From Nymphalis io (lineage: Eukaryota > Arthropoda > Insecta > Lepidoptera > Nymphalidae), in NCBI RefSeq assembly GCF_905147045.1, contig NC_065918.1, forward strand, positions 14,632,001 through 14,696,000: a stretch of 64,000 bases of DNA, written 5' to 3'. The notes under the pieces are model-generated. The model was not told where the DNA came from. It ran no database searches and saw only the letters and a program-made list of their open reading frames with translations. Shown piece after piece: positions 47,611 through 59,850 of this stretch. Both the position numbers and the translations under genes were made by a program. Position 1 is the first letter of the stretch. Each line of letters opens with the position of its first letter.

Positions 47611-47763
47611 GTGCAATATTCGACCAAAACACGGATGAAATACAGAATGTATTCAAATACGCCATGACAGTTCATAATCAGAATATTAGCAGCCGTCGGT
47701 TGGAACTTCAGGCTTACGTCGATGTTATTAACACGGCCGACGCTTTCAAACTATCACGGTTGA
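47611..47763 (+). CDS. GluRI: Ionotropic glutamate receptor (GluRI-like), coding exon 2: start of the amino-terminal domain
   Basis: The exon is 153 bp, preceded by 'ttattttgttcgcag' and followed by donor GTGAGT at 47764. It enters in phase 1, completing the glycine from exon 1, and leaves in phase 1. The encoded residues read GAIFDQNTDEIQNVF, then QNISSRRLELQAYVDVINTA and DAFKLSRL. This is the first strand and helix region of the bilobed extracellular domain of insect GluRI/kainate-type subunits. In relatives it continues with an Ile-Cys pair, and the split A here fits an Ile codon. N-I-S is a possible N-glycosylation site. The open frame runs on past the donor to 47900, but that part is intronic. 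GluRI rather than another iGluR subtype is judged from the ISSRR...DVINTADAFKLSRL pattern. Confidence 0.9.
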
Positions 47764-47899
47764 GTGAGTATCACACCGCAATAGGCAAGCTATTTTATCA
47801 ACACAATTGTAGCACGCCAAATATTTGCAGACATACATTACTGTCAAAAATCTACTATCGTTTCGGAAAAAAGGTAACATGGCTGGCAAAGAACCGATG

Positions 47900-49242
47900 A
47901 AGTAAACTCAGCTTGATTTTTTTTTTAATTTATATTTGTATTTGACCTTGAGACTATCATAATAGTCCCAAGGTATATTATCATCTAAAAAGTTATTAGT
48001 TTTAAAATATCCTTTAACACATAAACGTTTCTTAAAGTTTTTGATTTTAATTTTATATATTTATACCACAGCAGAATGTCATAGGTCATTGTTATGGGTT
48101 TGAATAAATATACAAGACGAGCTGAACAACATCAACAGTGTAATTTTCTTAACCGCGAACGCTGCAGAGCAGTCTACTCACCGTGTTATTAACATGAGCC
48201 CGATTGCTGTTTAGCTTAGCAGTGATAGCAAAAAAATTTATAGATCAAGACAAAGTTAAAATATTTGATTACTACTTTATATAATAATGTAAATTATAAT
48301 AAGCATTATTTATTAAAAAATATCTAATGCTTCCATTTAGGAGTTTATTTCTTATAAATTTAACATTATAAGTAATAAATTTGATACATTTTTATCAACT
48401 GCCCAATAGTTTTGTTTCTATAAGCGAACCATCCAGATCTAGAGCTTTGATAATTTGTTCTAGTGTAAAGTTAGTATATTTAGTGAAATGATAACTTTTC
48501 AATTTAATGTTAGTAATATGAACTATGCTATGATCATTGAGTGGTGCCAATAATTGCACGTGTGTGAATATCGTTTTGTGTTAAATAGAACTGTAGTCTG
48601 TAATACATGTCATAATATTCTAGCTGTTGCTACCATTATAATTCACTTTGTATTTGTGTGGTTTTAATGTTGTTTATCTAACTACCAAATGTATTGAAAT
48701 GAATAATATTATGATGTCTATTTTTTATGTAATTTATATTTAGGTGAATTTATCATAGTTTTTAGGACGGTTACAGCATATATGTTACATTGCATATTTT
48801 TAAAATTAGCCTATCACTCGTTCTGTTCGTCTCGACGTCGTAGGGGTACAATTTATACAAAGTTACCTAAATATGAGCAAACTAATTCCCTTCTTAAAGT
48901 TTAAATTGCCATAAATCATTTTAAGCGGATGCTTACTTTACAAAATAAAAATATGTTTTACATTACAGCTTTCTAGAAGCAGTAGTATTAGTTGTACGTC
49001 GATAGTCATTATATTATATATAAATAATAATTGTTCTTTTAGACTTCATATACGCATGTTATGTCCACATCGAGAAGACTCAATTGTAAATATTTTCGGT
49101 TAATTGTATTACTGTATATCATTGTTGATTGTATAATTGTAGTCAGTTTTGTGGACTAAAAAAATAATAATATAGACAGTTAAAAAGTCCGAACCAATCA
49201 ACACTCGTCTACTCAACTCATCCAATTCATTATTTTCTGCAT
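47900..49242. other. Intron 2, AT-rich unique sequence
   Basis: I recognise no gene or repeat. 'cttaaccgcgaacgctgcag' near 48149 is a small GC-richer patch. Confidence 0.45.
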
Positions 49243-49279
49243 AGCTAAATTACCATAATATTATTATGATAATTTAGCT
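49243..49279. repeat. 17-bp inverted repeat, one mismatch
   Basis: 'agctaaattaccataat' (49243-49259) pairs with 'attatgataatttagct' (49263-49279) around a 3-nt loop. It is bracketed by 'catccaatt' on both sides, a possible small target-site duplication. Confidence 0.7.
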
Positions 49280-49619
49280 CATCCAATTTGCATCCAGCAG
49301 TAAGAACTTTAAACTTATTTCACCTCTGGCAATCATAATTATACTGATAAGTTATAATTGACTGCGAAACAATTTCATGTAGATATGAACGTCGAACTTT
49401 GATCACGTAGGTTCTCGCCTATAGAATGTTGTACCATGACATCATAAATGATTGATTTATTGATATGAAACTTTTTAATAACAACGCTCGTCTATTTGCA
49501 TAAAATTCCAATTACATGATTTTGCAAATTGGCATATAAACGCTCGATTTGCCAGTAAAAATGAATATTTCTTAGTTTGTGAAAAAAAAAATTATAGTAG
49601 TATGAGAGTTTTGAAGCGT
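49280..49619. other. Intron 2, AT-rich unique sequence
   Basis: I recognise nothing here. Confidence 0.4.
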
Positions 49620-49775
49620 ATGCTGCTCCAATCCGGGTTGATGAATAAAAATGTGAAATTTGCATCTAGGTTTCCTCACGTTGTATTGTCTTCTATGCCA
49701 AGCAGGAAACCGATTATAAACACACAAATTGAGCACATGAAAATTCAATAGCACTTGAGTTTTACCACCGGGTCA
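49620..49775 (-). mobile_element. tRNA-derived SINE fragment (gccgag head family), reverse orientation
   Basis: On the plus strand 'catctaggtttcctcacgtt', 'ccgattataaacacacaaat', 'tgagcacatgaaaattcaat' and 'agcacttgagttttacca' are the reverse of the family body. The tRNA-like head, expected at the right, is missing or unrecognisable. Confidence 0.7.
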
Positions 49776-49987
49776 ACTCAATTCCAGTACTGGGCGTGAG
49801 CCCGTGTCTAATGGGTACCCCGCTGATCAAACAAGGTACAATAATCTGAATCAAAAAAAAAAGAAAAGAAATCGAGACATACATAAATTAAATACATTTT
49901 ATTTATACATATAAAACAAAAGTTTTAACAAATATAATATTATATTCATAAATACGTAAATATATTTGTGTCTTAAGCTATCGTTGA

Positions 49988-49993
49988 ATATAA

Positions 49994-50040
<47 letters not shown>
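49988..50040. repeat. AT microsatellite with an ATATAA prefix
   Basis: Three 'atataa'-type units (from 49988) pass into a pure AT dinucleotide run to about 50039. It is likely to be length-polymorphic. Confidence 0.95.
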
Positions 50041-50044
<4 letters not shown>

Positions 50045-51249
50045 TATTTTTATAATACTATGTTATTGTCAAATGTTTGTGTCATATATGTTTAAACTAT
50101 TCATTTGCTTGAGTTGAAACTTTGTACAGACGAGACTTACCTGAAAGTTTCCGGTAGAGTACCATCAACATTCTTAGTGGGTGACTACGTCATAATTGAA
50201 ATCTACTTGAAATTAGAAGTATGAACTCCTAACTTCTGTAGTTTCCGCTTGAGAAGCTTGAATCAAGAAGTTCTTCAATAGATAGATATGTAAGCCATTG
50301 GTAGGCAAATATAGATTGTACGTGTATAATGTTTTCAAAAGACAAATATGAAAGGTCGGATGCCTAATTATATTGTAAATCACTAGGTAAATGTAATACT
50401 TCAATATGTCTATAAAGAAATTGACTCTCCAGGATACAAGCTTGCATAGCTTGTAAGAAGCTATAAATATGCATAGGAGGTCTCATAGCCTAGCTTGTCT
50501 TATAAAGAGAAATGTATAATGTTTTGTCCTTATATATCTACTACGTCTACGCAAGTTCAGTGTTTTTTATCAAGACATCCTGATATCGCAAGAATAAATT
50601 AAGTTTGTACACCTTGATAAGTGGGAATTATATTAATGGATAAAATGTATTTTAAAAAATGAAATATTATGTATAACAACAACGCAAATCCATATTTAAG
50701 CCAGATGCTTTAAGACCTAAAATCATTTAACAACATTATACAAAATGAAAAACTTTATTATATTTTAAATGTATTTATTTATTTAGTTATCAAATAATGA
50801 GATTTTTTTAATAAAACAGATGATAAGATATTTTTACATCATATAATATTATACATTATTCTACCGAATACCGAATAAAAATTTAGGCAATTATATCAAA
50901 ATTCAGTATTATAAATGCCAAACTCTATTATTTATTTATATTTCTGTCTCTTATTTAAATACATTTTTAAGGTTTACTTAAGGCGTGTTGCGATAACATA
51001 ATATAATTTGATTGTATTATTTCCTTGATTACCACTCGAGACCAAAAAAAGGCAAGGTTGATTTGATGAATGAGACGTCAAAAGTTTCAAATTTCCTCCG
51101 ACTTTCCTTGATTAGTTGAAAAGCCTTAGAAGTCATAACTTATTATCGTATGTATTTTTGTTTATGAGCCTTATTACAAAGCTTCACATTGTGATATATT
51201 TAGAGAGATGTTTATAATTTTAATTTGTAGTTTACTCTATTAATATATT
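50041..51249. other. Intron 2, AT-rich unique sequence
   Basis: I recognise no gene or repeat. The minus-strand open frame at 50213-50404 resembles no known protein. Confidence 0.45.
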
Positions 51250-51660
51250 AGCTAGCCGTGTCAGCTTCGCATGAATAAATTCAAGATTTTATCTCGTATT
51301 TTTCATATTAATCAATGAAATAAGCATTTGCCAATCGATCTATTCCTCCGCACTGTATTAATATATGCAGTGCTACAATAATGATGTCCCATTTATATAA
51401 ATTTTCCGTAATATTTCTAAAACAATCGAACCAAAGATTAATAGATAATTTTTATCCACATAAATTATTCAAAATTGATATTTCATTTATTTTGATAAGG
51501 TCTAAGGCTTAAAGTTACCTAAAGTTTTTTTTCCCACTGTTTTTTTTTTACTGTCATTAATAAGCTGTTTGTATATGCTGCCGCAAACGTTTCTGTAGGT
51601 ATTTCATAGATCTGCATATCTCTCAAATAAAGTTTTTCTATCTATTACAGTGTTGGCAAC
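51250..51660 (-). repeat. Possible degenerate DNA element
   Basis: On the plus strand 'attagctagccgtgtcagct' then 'tcgcatgaataaa' reads like the reverse of a Helitron-like 3' end (gaagctgacacggctag). The later 'gctgccgcaaacgtttctgt' and 'cataga' blocks feel familiar from the same lepidopteran repeat. No clear termini are visible. Confidence 0.35.
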
Positions 51661-51892
51661 ATTCACTTTGAATCATTGCGTTGGTATAATAAACTATATT
51701 TAAAAAATACATACTACATGTTAACATGCATAATTATTATATATTTATCAATCCGTCTATCCATCCTGAAAAAATAAACTAACTAAAAAATTACTAAAAG
51801 AAAATTGTTATAAGTCCAAAATTGAGTTTTACTCGTAGTTTCGTATTAACCCCAAGGTCAAACTATCAAAATAATTACTTGATAGGCTTACG

Positions 51893-52022
51893 GCCAAGTT
51901 TTTAAACGCTGTTGATATTAAATCTCGTTTCGTCTCTATCGTTCTAAAGCAAAGTAATAGTGATAGCACGAGTTTATGCGGCAACTAACAACTTAAAATT
52001 GAGTAGAGCTTAAAAACTTGGC
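51893..52022. repeat. 130-bp MITE-like segment with 13-bp terminal inverted repeats
   Basis: 'gccaagtttttaa' at 51893-51905 is the exact reverse complement of 'ttaaaaacttggc' at 52010-52022. The interior contains 'tttcgtctctatcgttctaa' and 'agtaatagtgatag', which look like repeat DNA. No obvious target-site duplication flanks it. Confidence 0.5.
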
Positions 52023-52398
52023 TGTTATTTTGTAAAAAATATAATGAAAGCTTTTGTCTCATCAATACGCTTAACCGTTGTCTGTGTATGGGGTGGTTTT
52101 GCTTATCTAATCGCTTAATCTTAATCGCTTGCGCTACAAATATTTATAACAATTATAAGATTTATTCATTTTCTCGAAATTTCTCTATCGCATATTTAAT
52201 CTCTGCGTGCAATTATTATAACACAACATATTGTTGATATTTTGATACTCGATACGAAACCACAATATGCTAGTTGAGACACGCAATTACGCCATGATAT
52301 TCAATACCATAAATTAGACATTATTTTAGCAAATTCAAGGACAATGTTGTGTATGTACATTGGAAAACTACAGTTATTGTATTACTATATTTGCAAAA
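52023..52398. other. Intron 2, AT-rich unique sequence
   Basis: I recognise nothing here. Confidence 0.4.
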
Positions 52399-52645
52399 GC
52401 CGAGATGGCCCAGTGGTTAGAATTCGTGATACTTAACCGATAATCGTGAGTTCAAATAAGGCAAATACCATTGAATTTTCATGTGAAATTCATTCATTTT
52501 CATTTGAAATTCTGCTACATATTTATTCCACCAACCCGCATTGGAGCACCGTGTTGTAATAAGCTCCTAAACCTTCTCCTCAAAAAAAGAAGAGGAGGCC
52601 TTATCCCAGCAATGGGACATTCACAGACTGTTTTTATATTTGCAA
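52399..52645 (+). mobile_element. tRNA-derived SINE (gccgag head family), best copy
   Basis: It has the head 'gccgagatggcccagtggtt' (box A) and 'gataatcgtgagttcaaata' (decayed box B). The 3' part is 'ttattccaccaacccgcatt', 'ctcctaaaccttctcctc' and 'ccttatcccagcaatgggac'. The middle is shortened relative to what the other copies imply. The plus-strand open frame at 52471-52656 is part of it. Confidence 0.9.
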
Positions 52646-55600
52646 TATTATCTTAATTTAATATTACTATTATTTGTAGAAACACTTGCAGATTGGAGTG
52701 AAAATACAAACTAATGGATCGACCATTTGTCGAAATCCGAATCCAATTGCTAATAAAAATCATACGGGTCATCATAAAAGTATGAAAGCGTGATATATTG
52801 TGTCCAATTACAATAACTAACATTTAATAATTAATTTAAATTTAAAGTTAAAATTTTAAGATAATCTGCTACAAAACTTACATGACTACAATTTTTTTTT
52901 TCTATGGAATAATTTTCCTAAAGGAATAATACGAAAAATAGGAACAATGAAGTTTAGTTTGGTTATACCTTGTCATTATTAAAAAATTACAATGTAAAAA
53001 CTTATTATCGGTATATTTATTATTTTTTATTATTATTCATTATAAAATCATTAAAACTAATGTTTGCGCTGTAAAACTTAAATTTGATATCTATTTATGG
53101 CTTAAAAGGTAATTATAGTACCAGATTAACTATTTCAATGCCTGCTTTCCAATTCCTGTTTATTACTTAATTACTGTGACTCCGATATCACATGTATTTT
53201 ATGTAATTCCTTTATATATTTATTACTAACATTATAAAGGACAAAATTGCCTAATGGATGGAACATTTGAATTTATACCGAAGACTACAGATCCAAAAAA
53301 GGGTAATGTAGGAGGTTGAAATCGACTAGATTTTCATTTGATTAATCTTTATTTATAATTCGTCTCTGTAATTCTACAGATATTATTTATTATGACATTA
53401 TTATTACATACTATAAGTTATATGCCTTCTAAGATAAGTGAAGCCTTTAGCTGTGGTACGAGTACGCACCATTTGTTTTTTTTTTTTTTTTACTTTACAA
53501 AATAGTGTGCTATGCTGACTCAATTCATTCCTTTATTGCAACGTCAGTTTATAAAAGTCCATCTAATTTCGCAAAATTTTACTTCGTTCCGTGCATTTCG
53601 TGTGATGAGATGGTTTTGAATGTGATCCAAACGCTTCTACGAATGAATTTCGTAACGTTTATACTCTGCCTTTTTAAATAATTACATCCATTAGAACAAT
53701 AATAAAACATTTTTATATTAATATGGTTTAATTTAAATTTAAGTTGTTTTCGTTAATCATATAACATACAATTATACAGCTCTTATTTTATTCATATATT
53801 TTATTCGTAGCTTTCTTTTAACTAGTCGGCCATTACTTCGTTAAACGATTTACGTTAACATGAACCACAAAAACATTAAACAAGCAACCTCAGCTTGAAG
53901 ATTTATCGATAGTTCTCAAATTTAGTAATCTATGACAAAATGACTCTATCCTGACAAATCTGTAGTGTTGCTAGAATGAAGTACCAAAGTCCCTTGACAT
54001 ATGGGGCGTCCACACCAGCCTTCCAGCTCAGTGGATTGAATGCATTTAAGTTCGTCGTTTACTCATATTGTGGTTACATATATATATGAAGTTGGATGGA
54101 AGCCAAATAAATTAAGTTTTTCAAGAGGAAATCGATATTAAACTTAAAATGAAATTAACGGATATTTCAAAATAATAACTATATTTATGGCGTTGAATTT
54201 TATAACATATTAATAACTTACGGTTTCACTCGAGTTAAGCCTTTCTGCACCGCCCTAACTTCGCTACAACATGAGCTGTATCATCATCTGATGATAGAGT
54301 ACATACTATTGTAGCCTATAACCTAAGTAATAATTAAATTTCAATACATGATCTATAAAAGGCATACAGTTCATTTTTAAATCGAACTGGTATTCCTGTA
54401 AGAAGTTCTAACAAACAAATGAACAAGTAAACTCTTCTGTAACTTCAGTGTAATTAAAAATAATCTCATTTCAAGACATTTTAATAATATTTTTCTGTTA
54501 ACTTCATTATATTAATATACATATATGTATTTACTAGTAAATTAAATATTAATTTAAATTAACAGAAAACGTTCATAGTTAGTACAGTGAACTATCTCGA
54601 ATTAGTATCCTGAAAAGGAAGAACATCCTTATCTATTTACAATACTATGGTAATAAAATACATAAAGCAGAGTGTTAAAGTAAAAATGTAAAAAAAAAAT
54701 ATAGTTCACGCTCGGTCCTAATTAATAAACGGTTTTAATTTGAGACTTGCCAGTAAGTCGGCAAACAGCAGCTTGCTAACAAACCGAGCTGCATATTTCT
54801 ATTCGTTTTCTGATCCTCGGAGATTCAACAACATCTGCGGATACTTGAAGTTTTAATCGTAAATACGGTATTATTACTGGAACTCATATATGTTATTACG
54901 TCATATTTACTTCATAAATTAATATGACATTTAGAAGTAGAATCAAAATAGACTTCCTACATTAATTTACATTTCTTGTCTGATTTTAAATTAATATAAC
55001 AATTGATTCATCTTCTCTCTAATATCAAATTCTATCAATCTTTCAATTACTATAGAACCAACCACTCTAATATGCAAAGTATCAAAGTAGAAAGATAATT
55101 CAATCTCATCCCATTCGAGTAGTGTTAAATTGAAATTAACTCAAGATTGGTCATTTGAGAATATAGTAAAAATATATTGGGATAGATAAAATAAATATAT
55201 ATAATAGGGATAATATATATATTTATATAATTATATATAATATAATTGTTATCACTATTTAGTCGCAGATAATTTTATATAGTAAATTAAATAAAAATTT
55301 TCAAACGTCAAAATTAAAATGCAAGTATAAAATCTATTAAAAAAAATCGTTATTGAAATGATATTCGAAATTCGAATATGCTTAGCGTATTTATAATACG
55401 AGTAATTCGGTCATAACTGACCAAGTTCTAAGGGAATATACAAGTGAGTGAAGTTACAATTTATTAAACCTAACGTTGACCATTCACTTTCAGGTTTGCA
55501 CCCACACAGTGATGCCTTCCGCGAATCATGAATCAAGGTTCTCGATGTAACAAAGGCTCGCACCTATTTTGATTGTGTTCTCTCAATTTCGAACTAAGAT

Positions 55601-55753
55601 TGATTGATATTATGGAATATTTGATATTATGGTATGGATTCACAAATAATAAAAAATATAACAGCTGTTATTACAATTTATAAAAATTTGCGTCACACAA
55701 AAACTAGTTCAACGCAACGTTCAATCTACAGTCATAGAATTCTCATTGAATTT
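52646..55753. other. Intron 2, AT-rich unique sequence
   Basis: I recognise no gene or repeat. A T-run of about 18 lies near 53477. GC-richer patches near 54000 and 55500 have no identifiable feature. Confidence 0.45.
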
Positions 55754-55949
55754 AACTACTAATAATAATATTACAAATGCGAAACTAAACCTGTCTGTCG
55801 GTCACGCTTTTAAAGCTCAATCACTGAACGAATTTTGATAAAATTTTGGTTAAAGAAAGCTTGGAGCCCAAGAACAATCATATACCTTTTTTCCGAATAC
55901 ACACGTCTCTCCTCCTAGTACACGGGCAAAGCCATAAGCGAATATTAGT
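55754..55949 (+). mobile_element. Helitron-like non-autonomous element
   Basis: 'aatattacaaatgcgaaact' opens it, then 'ctgtctgtcggtcacgcttt', 'tcactgaacgaattttgata' and 'gtacacgggcaaagccataa'. It ends in a decayed TTAGT. The order matches a common lepidopteran Helitron-like family whose intact end is CTAGT. It has no coding capacity. Confidence 0.6.
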
Positions 55950-56854
55950 TAACTATATATATGTGCCCACTGCCCAATGCTACACAAACGATGTAAAAGT
56001 TTCGTTTTATATTTAAAACTTTTAATTACATATAGTTTTTATTTTGAAAGATTTTTATCACCGATACCTTCAACTTGTGGAAATTTTCCCGCAGAGTTCG
56101 AAACACATCCACAAATCGATTTCTGAAAGCAAATATTTGTTGTTACACAGTTCGCCACCCTTCATGACTTTTGTTACCTTATTCAATTCAGGCGTATGTA
56201 AATAGTTGAATTCATACTTTTTGTTTTGGAACACTGTTTCAATATGTTTATTTAGCTGATGCGGCGTTATAATATTAACATGGGTTATTTAAATATTGTA
56301 AGTTTAAATGGCTTTTTTTTCTTTATTTGATAATAATTGATTACAGGTATGTAGGTAAGATATGGGGTCTCAAGGTTCTGGTTGATTTTGGTTAGTATCG
56401 ATAGTCTTCTGCTAGTTTTTCTTTGCTTTATTCAATTATAAAAAAATCGTTCTTTTTTTGTTTTATATATATAATATTTATTAAAGATAATAAAAAAATG
56501 CCATTTTATGATATTGTGACTACCAGAATTTACTACAACTTTTCATTATTCAAGTTAATCTTGCAATGCATAGTTTATAATATTTATTATAAAATTGAAA
56601 CATAACTTTTGGAAGACAAATCTGTAATATTAGTATATTTTTTTAATAAAAGCGCCTCATCGTATTGCCTCTATTAGGTAACTAACAGGTAGGCTGGCTT
56701 AAGTTAAAAATTAAAATACACCTTAACATGCCACTGAATCTGAGTTACTTAGATATTATATATTCACTTTACAAAGTTGGACCAAAACTTACTAACAAAC
56801 GAATTATTTACAATAAGGTATAAAGTATATGCAAATAAAACTTTTTTTTTCTTA
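55950..56854. other. Intron 2, AT-rich unique sequence
   Basis: I recognise no gene or repeat. Confidence 0.4.
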
Positions 56855-57145
56855 ATAGGACTCTGTGTAAGCCAGTATGGGTAGTTACCACCTATTCATC
56901 TTGATTTTGTGATGAGTTGATAGTATCTACCACTAAGCAGCAATACTTAATATTGTTTTTCGGTTTGATGGGTGAGTGAGCCAATGTATTTACAGGCACA
57001 AAGGACATTACATCTTAGTTTCCAAGGTTATTGACGCATTGAAGAAGTTGAAAGGTTAATAATTCTGCACGCCAATGTCTATGGGTGATGGTTTACTATT
57101 AGGTGATTCATCGGCCCGTCCGTCCTATTTTATAAATAAAAAAGT
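56855..57145 (+). mobile_element. Family A copy, full length, with a small internal insertion
   Basis: The head 'ggactctgtgtaagccagta' is followed by 'gttaccacctattcatc' and an inserted stretch of about 16 bp ('ttgattttgtgatgag'). The order then resumes with 'ctaccactaagcagcaatac', 'ggtgagtgagccaatgtatt', 'gtttccaaggttattgacgc' and 'cctattttataaataaaa'. Confidence 0.75.
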
Positions 57146-58070
57146 TACCATCCAAATCATGATCGCGTGGCATTCTGGACATTGACAAATTGCAATTCCG
57201 ATTATCTGAGCAAAAGGGAACCAGCCATGTCTTCAGAGCAATATAGCGTAATAAAAGAAGTTGTTTCATGTTTTAGAAATGATTAAATATATACTATTTT
57301 TATTAAGTTGGTACGAAATATGTTTTCACTTATGTTTTGGCTGTTTGGTGAGCGAGTTATATTTTTTACCTGTAAATATTTTTGTGCATCCGTAGACTAA
57401 AACTGGGAGATAAAAAGCGGTTTTACATACACACACCATAAAGCTTTTATGACTAGGTGAGGATGATACGATATGGAATGAGGGCTTCTTTGAATTTTAA
57501 CGCGAAGGAGTATCCGAGCCTTTTTGTTTTTATAACTTTTCCTAGTAAAAATATAGAAGTAGCATTTATGTTACTGTAATTCACTCTTTCTTTTTATTTA
57601 TTATTATGTTTATGAGTGAAATTTATCGTTGTATTATTAAAGTGGGTGTCTTAAAAATAATGTAATTTTAATCGTAGTCGTAATAAAATTAATTGTAAAG
57701 TGTGATACAATTAATTTTTATTTGAAATAAAATATTCACTTCTATATATACAAATATAATTATTATTAAATAAATTAAATTGCACATAAAGAACATTTTA
57801 ATGATTTTTTTTTATAAAGTATTTTAATTTTATTTTTTTTTCAATATAAAACTAGTATTTATTTATCAAAGTTACCGAAAGTTTATATTCCGTCGAGTTA
57901 TTATTTTTCAAACAAATATATTATTACGAATTTAACTTTCCTAATATTTCTACCATAATTAATTTTCGGAAGAATTTATCATTTTTAAAATACAATTTTA
58001 TTAATTACAAGACAATAGACATGAATCAATTTGTTTTTAAGTTACTTTAATAAATGTTTCATACCTTGAA
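57146..58070. other. Intron 2, AT-rich unique sequence
   Basis: I recognise no gene or repeat. Confidence 0.4.
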
Positions 58071-58256
58071 ATGGGAATGGAAATGATCAAATTATTAAAA
58101 GGATATAGTGAGGATTATAAATTTGTTTTAAAAAACGAAGAGATTATTCCGGATATTGCAGTGAAAATTGAATCCAGTTTCAACGTTCCTTCCAAAAACA
58201 AAACACGAGCACTGTCCACTCCAAAGCCAACGAGATTGGTGTTGCCACTAAAATGA
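58071..58256 (+). other. Unassigned 61-codon open frame (doubtful)
   Basis: The ATG is at 58071 and TGA at 58254. The predicted peptide is charged and of mixed composition, unlike the low-complexity strings typical of AT-rich frames. It contains GYSEDYKFVLKNEEIIPDIA and ends KPTRLVLPLK. I do not recognise the family. It could be a relic of a retrocopy or of an exon, a small ORF, or chance. No AATAAA, splice pair or A-tail is clearly associated with it. It lies in sense within GluRI intron 2 and does not fit the receptor. Confidence 0.2.
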
Positions 58257-58769
58257 AAACGAAAATGTTTGTTCGGCTGTTGATCGTTATATTTAACATT
58301 TCTTATTCATGTATTGTCCGTCGTACTAATCATAAATTAAAGTAAATTAATTTTTTTTTTATAGTGTTAGATACGTTAAGCTCATAAAGTCAATAAAGGA
58401 GATAAAAATGGTGCGGGCGCATTAGTTATTCAGATTCGACAAAAGCATATATCTGTTTTGTAATCCATAAGATACATTAACCCATGACTTACTTGTCTAT
58501 TGAAATTAATACGAGATAGGCTAAATCAATGATACTGCTATATCCTCGTAGCTAGATGACGGCATTTTTTTCTAATAAGACTGTGTTGAGAGCATTACAA
58601 TAAACAAAATATTTAGTTTTATATAATATTAATGTTTATAAATTAAAATTTTTGAAAATTTATTGAGATAATAAAAACGATGATTGTAAATTAGGGAAAA
58701 GGAGTATTTTAATGGTTCATCTCGGTAAAATCTAAATTTCAAATTCGATACTCTTAAAAAAATATACTC
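58257..58769. other. Intron 2, AT-rich unique sequence
   Basis: I recognise nothing here. Confidence 0.4.
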
Positions 58770-58990
58770 TTACAGGCATATATTGTATTTCGGTTTGAAG
58801 AGTGAGTGAGTCAGTGTAATTACAAGCACAAGGGACATAACATCTTAGTTCCTAAGGTTGGTTGCGAAGTGGTGATGTAAGCGATAGTTAAAATTTCGTA
58901 AAATGCAAATGTCTATGGGCGCTGGTGACCACTTACCATCAGGCGACCCATATGCTCGTCCGCCTTCCTATTCTATTTAAAAAAAATACT
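58770..58990 (+). mobile_element. Family A copy, head-truncated
   Basis: It starts within the middle ('gtatttcggtttgaagagtg'). It keeps 'gtgtaattacaagcacaagg', 'cttagttcctaaggttggtt', 'gaccacttaccatcaggcga' and the end 'cgccttcctattctatttaa' with an A-run at 58979-58986. Confidence 0.8.
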
Positions 58991-59499
58991 TGAATGAAAT
59001 AAAATTCGATTTACGTATAGCACATTAGTAAAGAAAAAAATGTATGAAGTGTAATTAAAAAGAAAATAGATAACAATTTACTTCTTCAGAATAAAACGCA
59101 AGCACACCATAAACGTTTACCGAAGTTAACGTATGCCCTGAAGTATTACATGAACGTTATGATTGTGAAGACACGGTTTAACAACTCCCTCGCTACCTTA
59201 CCATTAAGGAACTTTCATGAAAAATATAGAACCTTAAAGAAAATACCTTTTAAAGCTGCCGACAAATACTCAGTAATACATTTTTGGTTGTTCTTATATA
59301 TTTTTCTTTTAGATAATTATTAACTTACTTCGGAAGTTTTAAAATATTTTATTAGATTTTTCATTATTCATTTCGGAGATAATATTTCTTTTAACTTTGT
59401 GGCAACTTTTCTTTACTTTTTTTTGTATAAAAAATATAGCGATATTTTTACGCCGATTCGCCGAATTATAACTTTAAATTATCATTTTTTCGAATGTCA
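58991..59499. other. Intron 2, AT-rich unique sequence
   Basis: I recognise nothing here. Confidence 0.4.
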
Positions 59500-59850
59500 C
59501 TTCTGTTTTTTTTATAACAAAAGACAAATCCCTATCGGCATTTCTTGAAAGCAAGCATAAAACTTATCGTGGTAATACTAGCGGTCATTGCTCCGAGATA
59601 CCGTAAAAGGAGGCCGGGTGGAAAAAAAGTGGCGAACATATTTCGTATCTCTCGGAAAAATGAGAACAATACGTAAATACTGACACGGAAATTAAAAGCA
59701 GAAACAAAAGCAAATTACCCGTAAGAGGATGAACGGGGACTGCGGAGGCGCCTATTTTCTCTAATGAGGAGCACTTTGTAGACCTCTGCGGTCCTCCGAA
59801 CTGTCTGCTACTTTCTCTGGTATCTGGTCCTTCAAATGATGCTGTGAAAG
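59500..59850. other. Higher-complexity island in intron 2
   Basis: It is markedly less AT-rich, with 'aaaaggaggccgggtggaaa' near 59606, 'acggggactgcggaggcgcc' near 59732 and 'acctctgcggtcctccgaac' near 59781. I recognise no repeat and see no open frame that extends the receptor. It is a candidate intronic regulatory element. Confidence 0.35.

Noticed and set aside
47764..47900. Extension of the exon 2 open frame to 47900
   Set aside because: The frame crosses a strong GTGAGT donor exactly where receptor similarity stops (after KLSRL). The remaining residues are unlike the receptor.
49988..50040. A possible origin or regulatory TATA cluster
   Set aside because: It is a simple AT microsatellite.
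53470..53500. Long T-run as a transcription terminator or a retrocopy A-tail
   Set aside because: The sequence on either side shows no retroelement body or coding relic.
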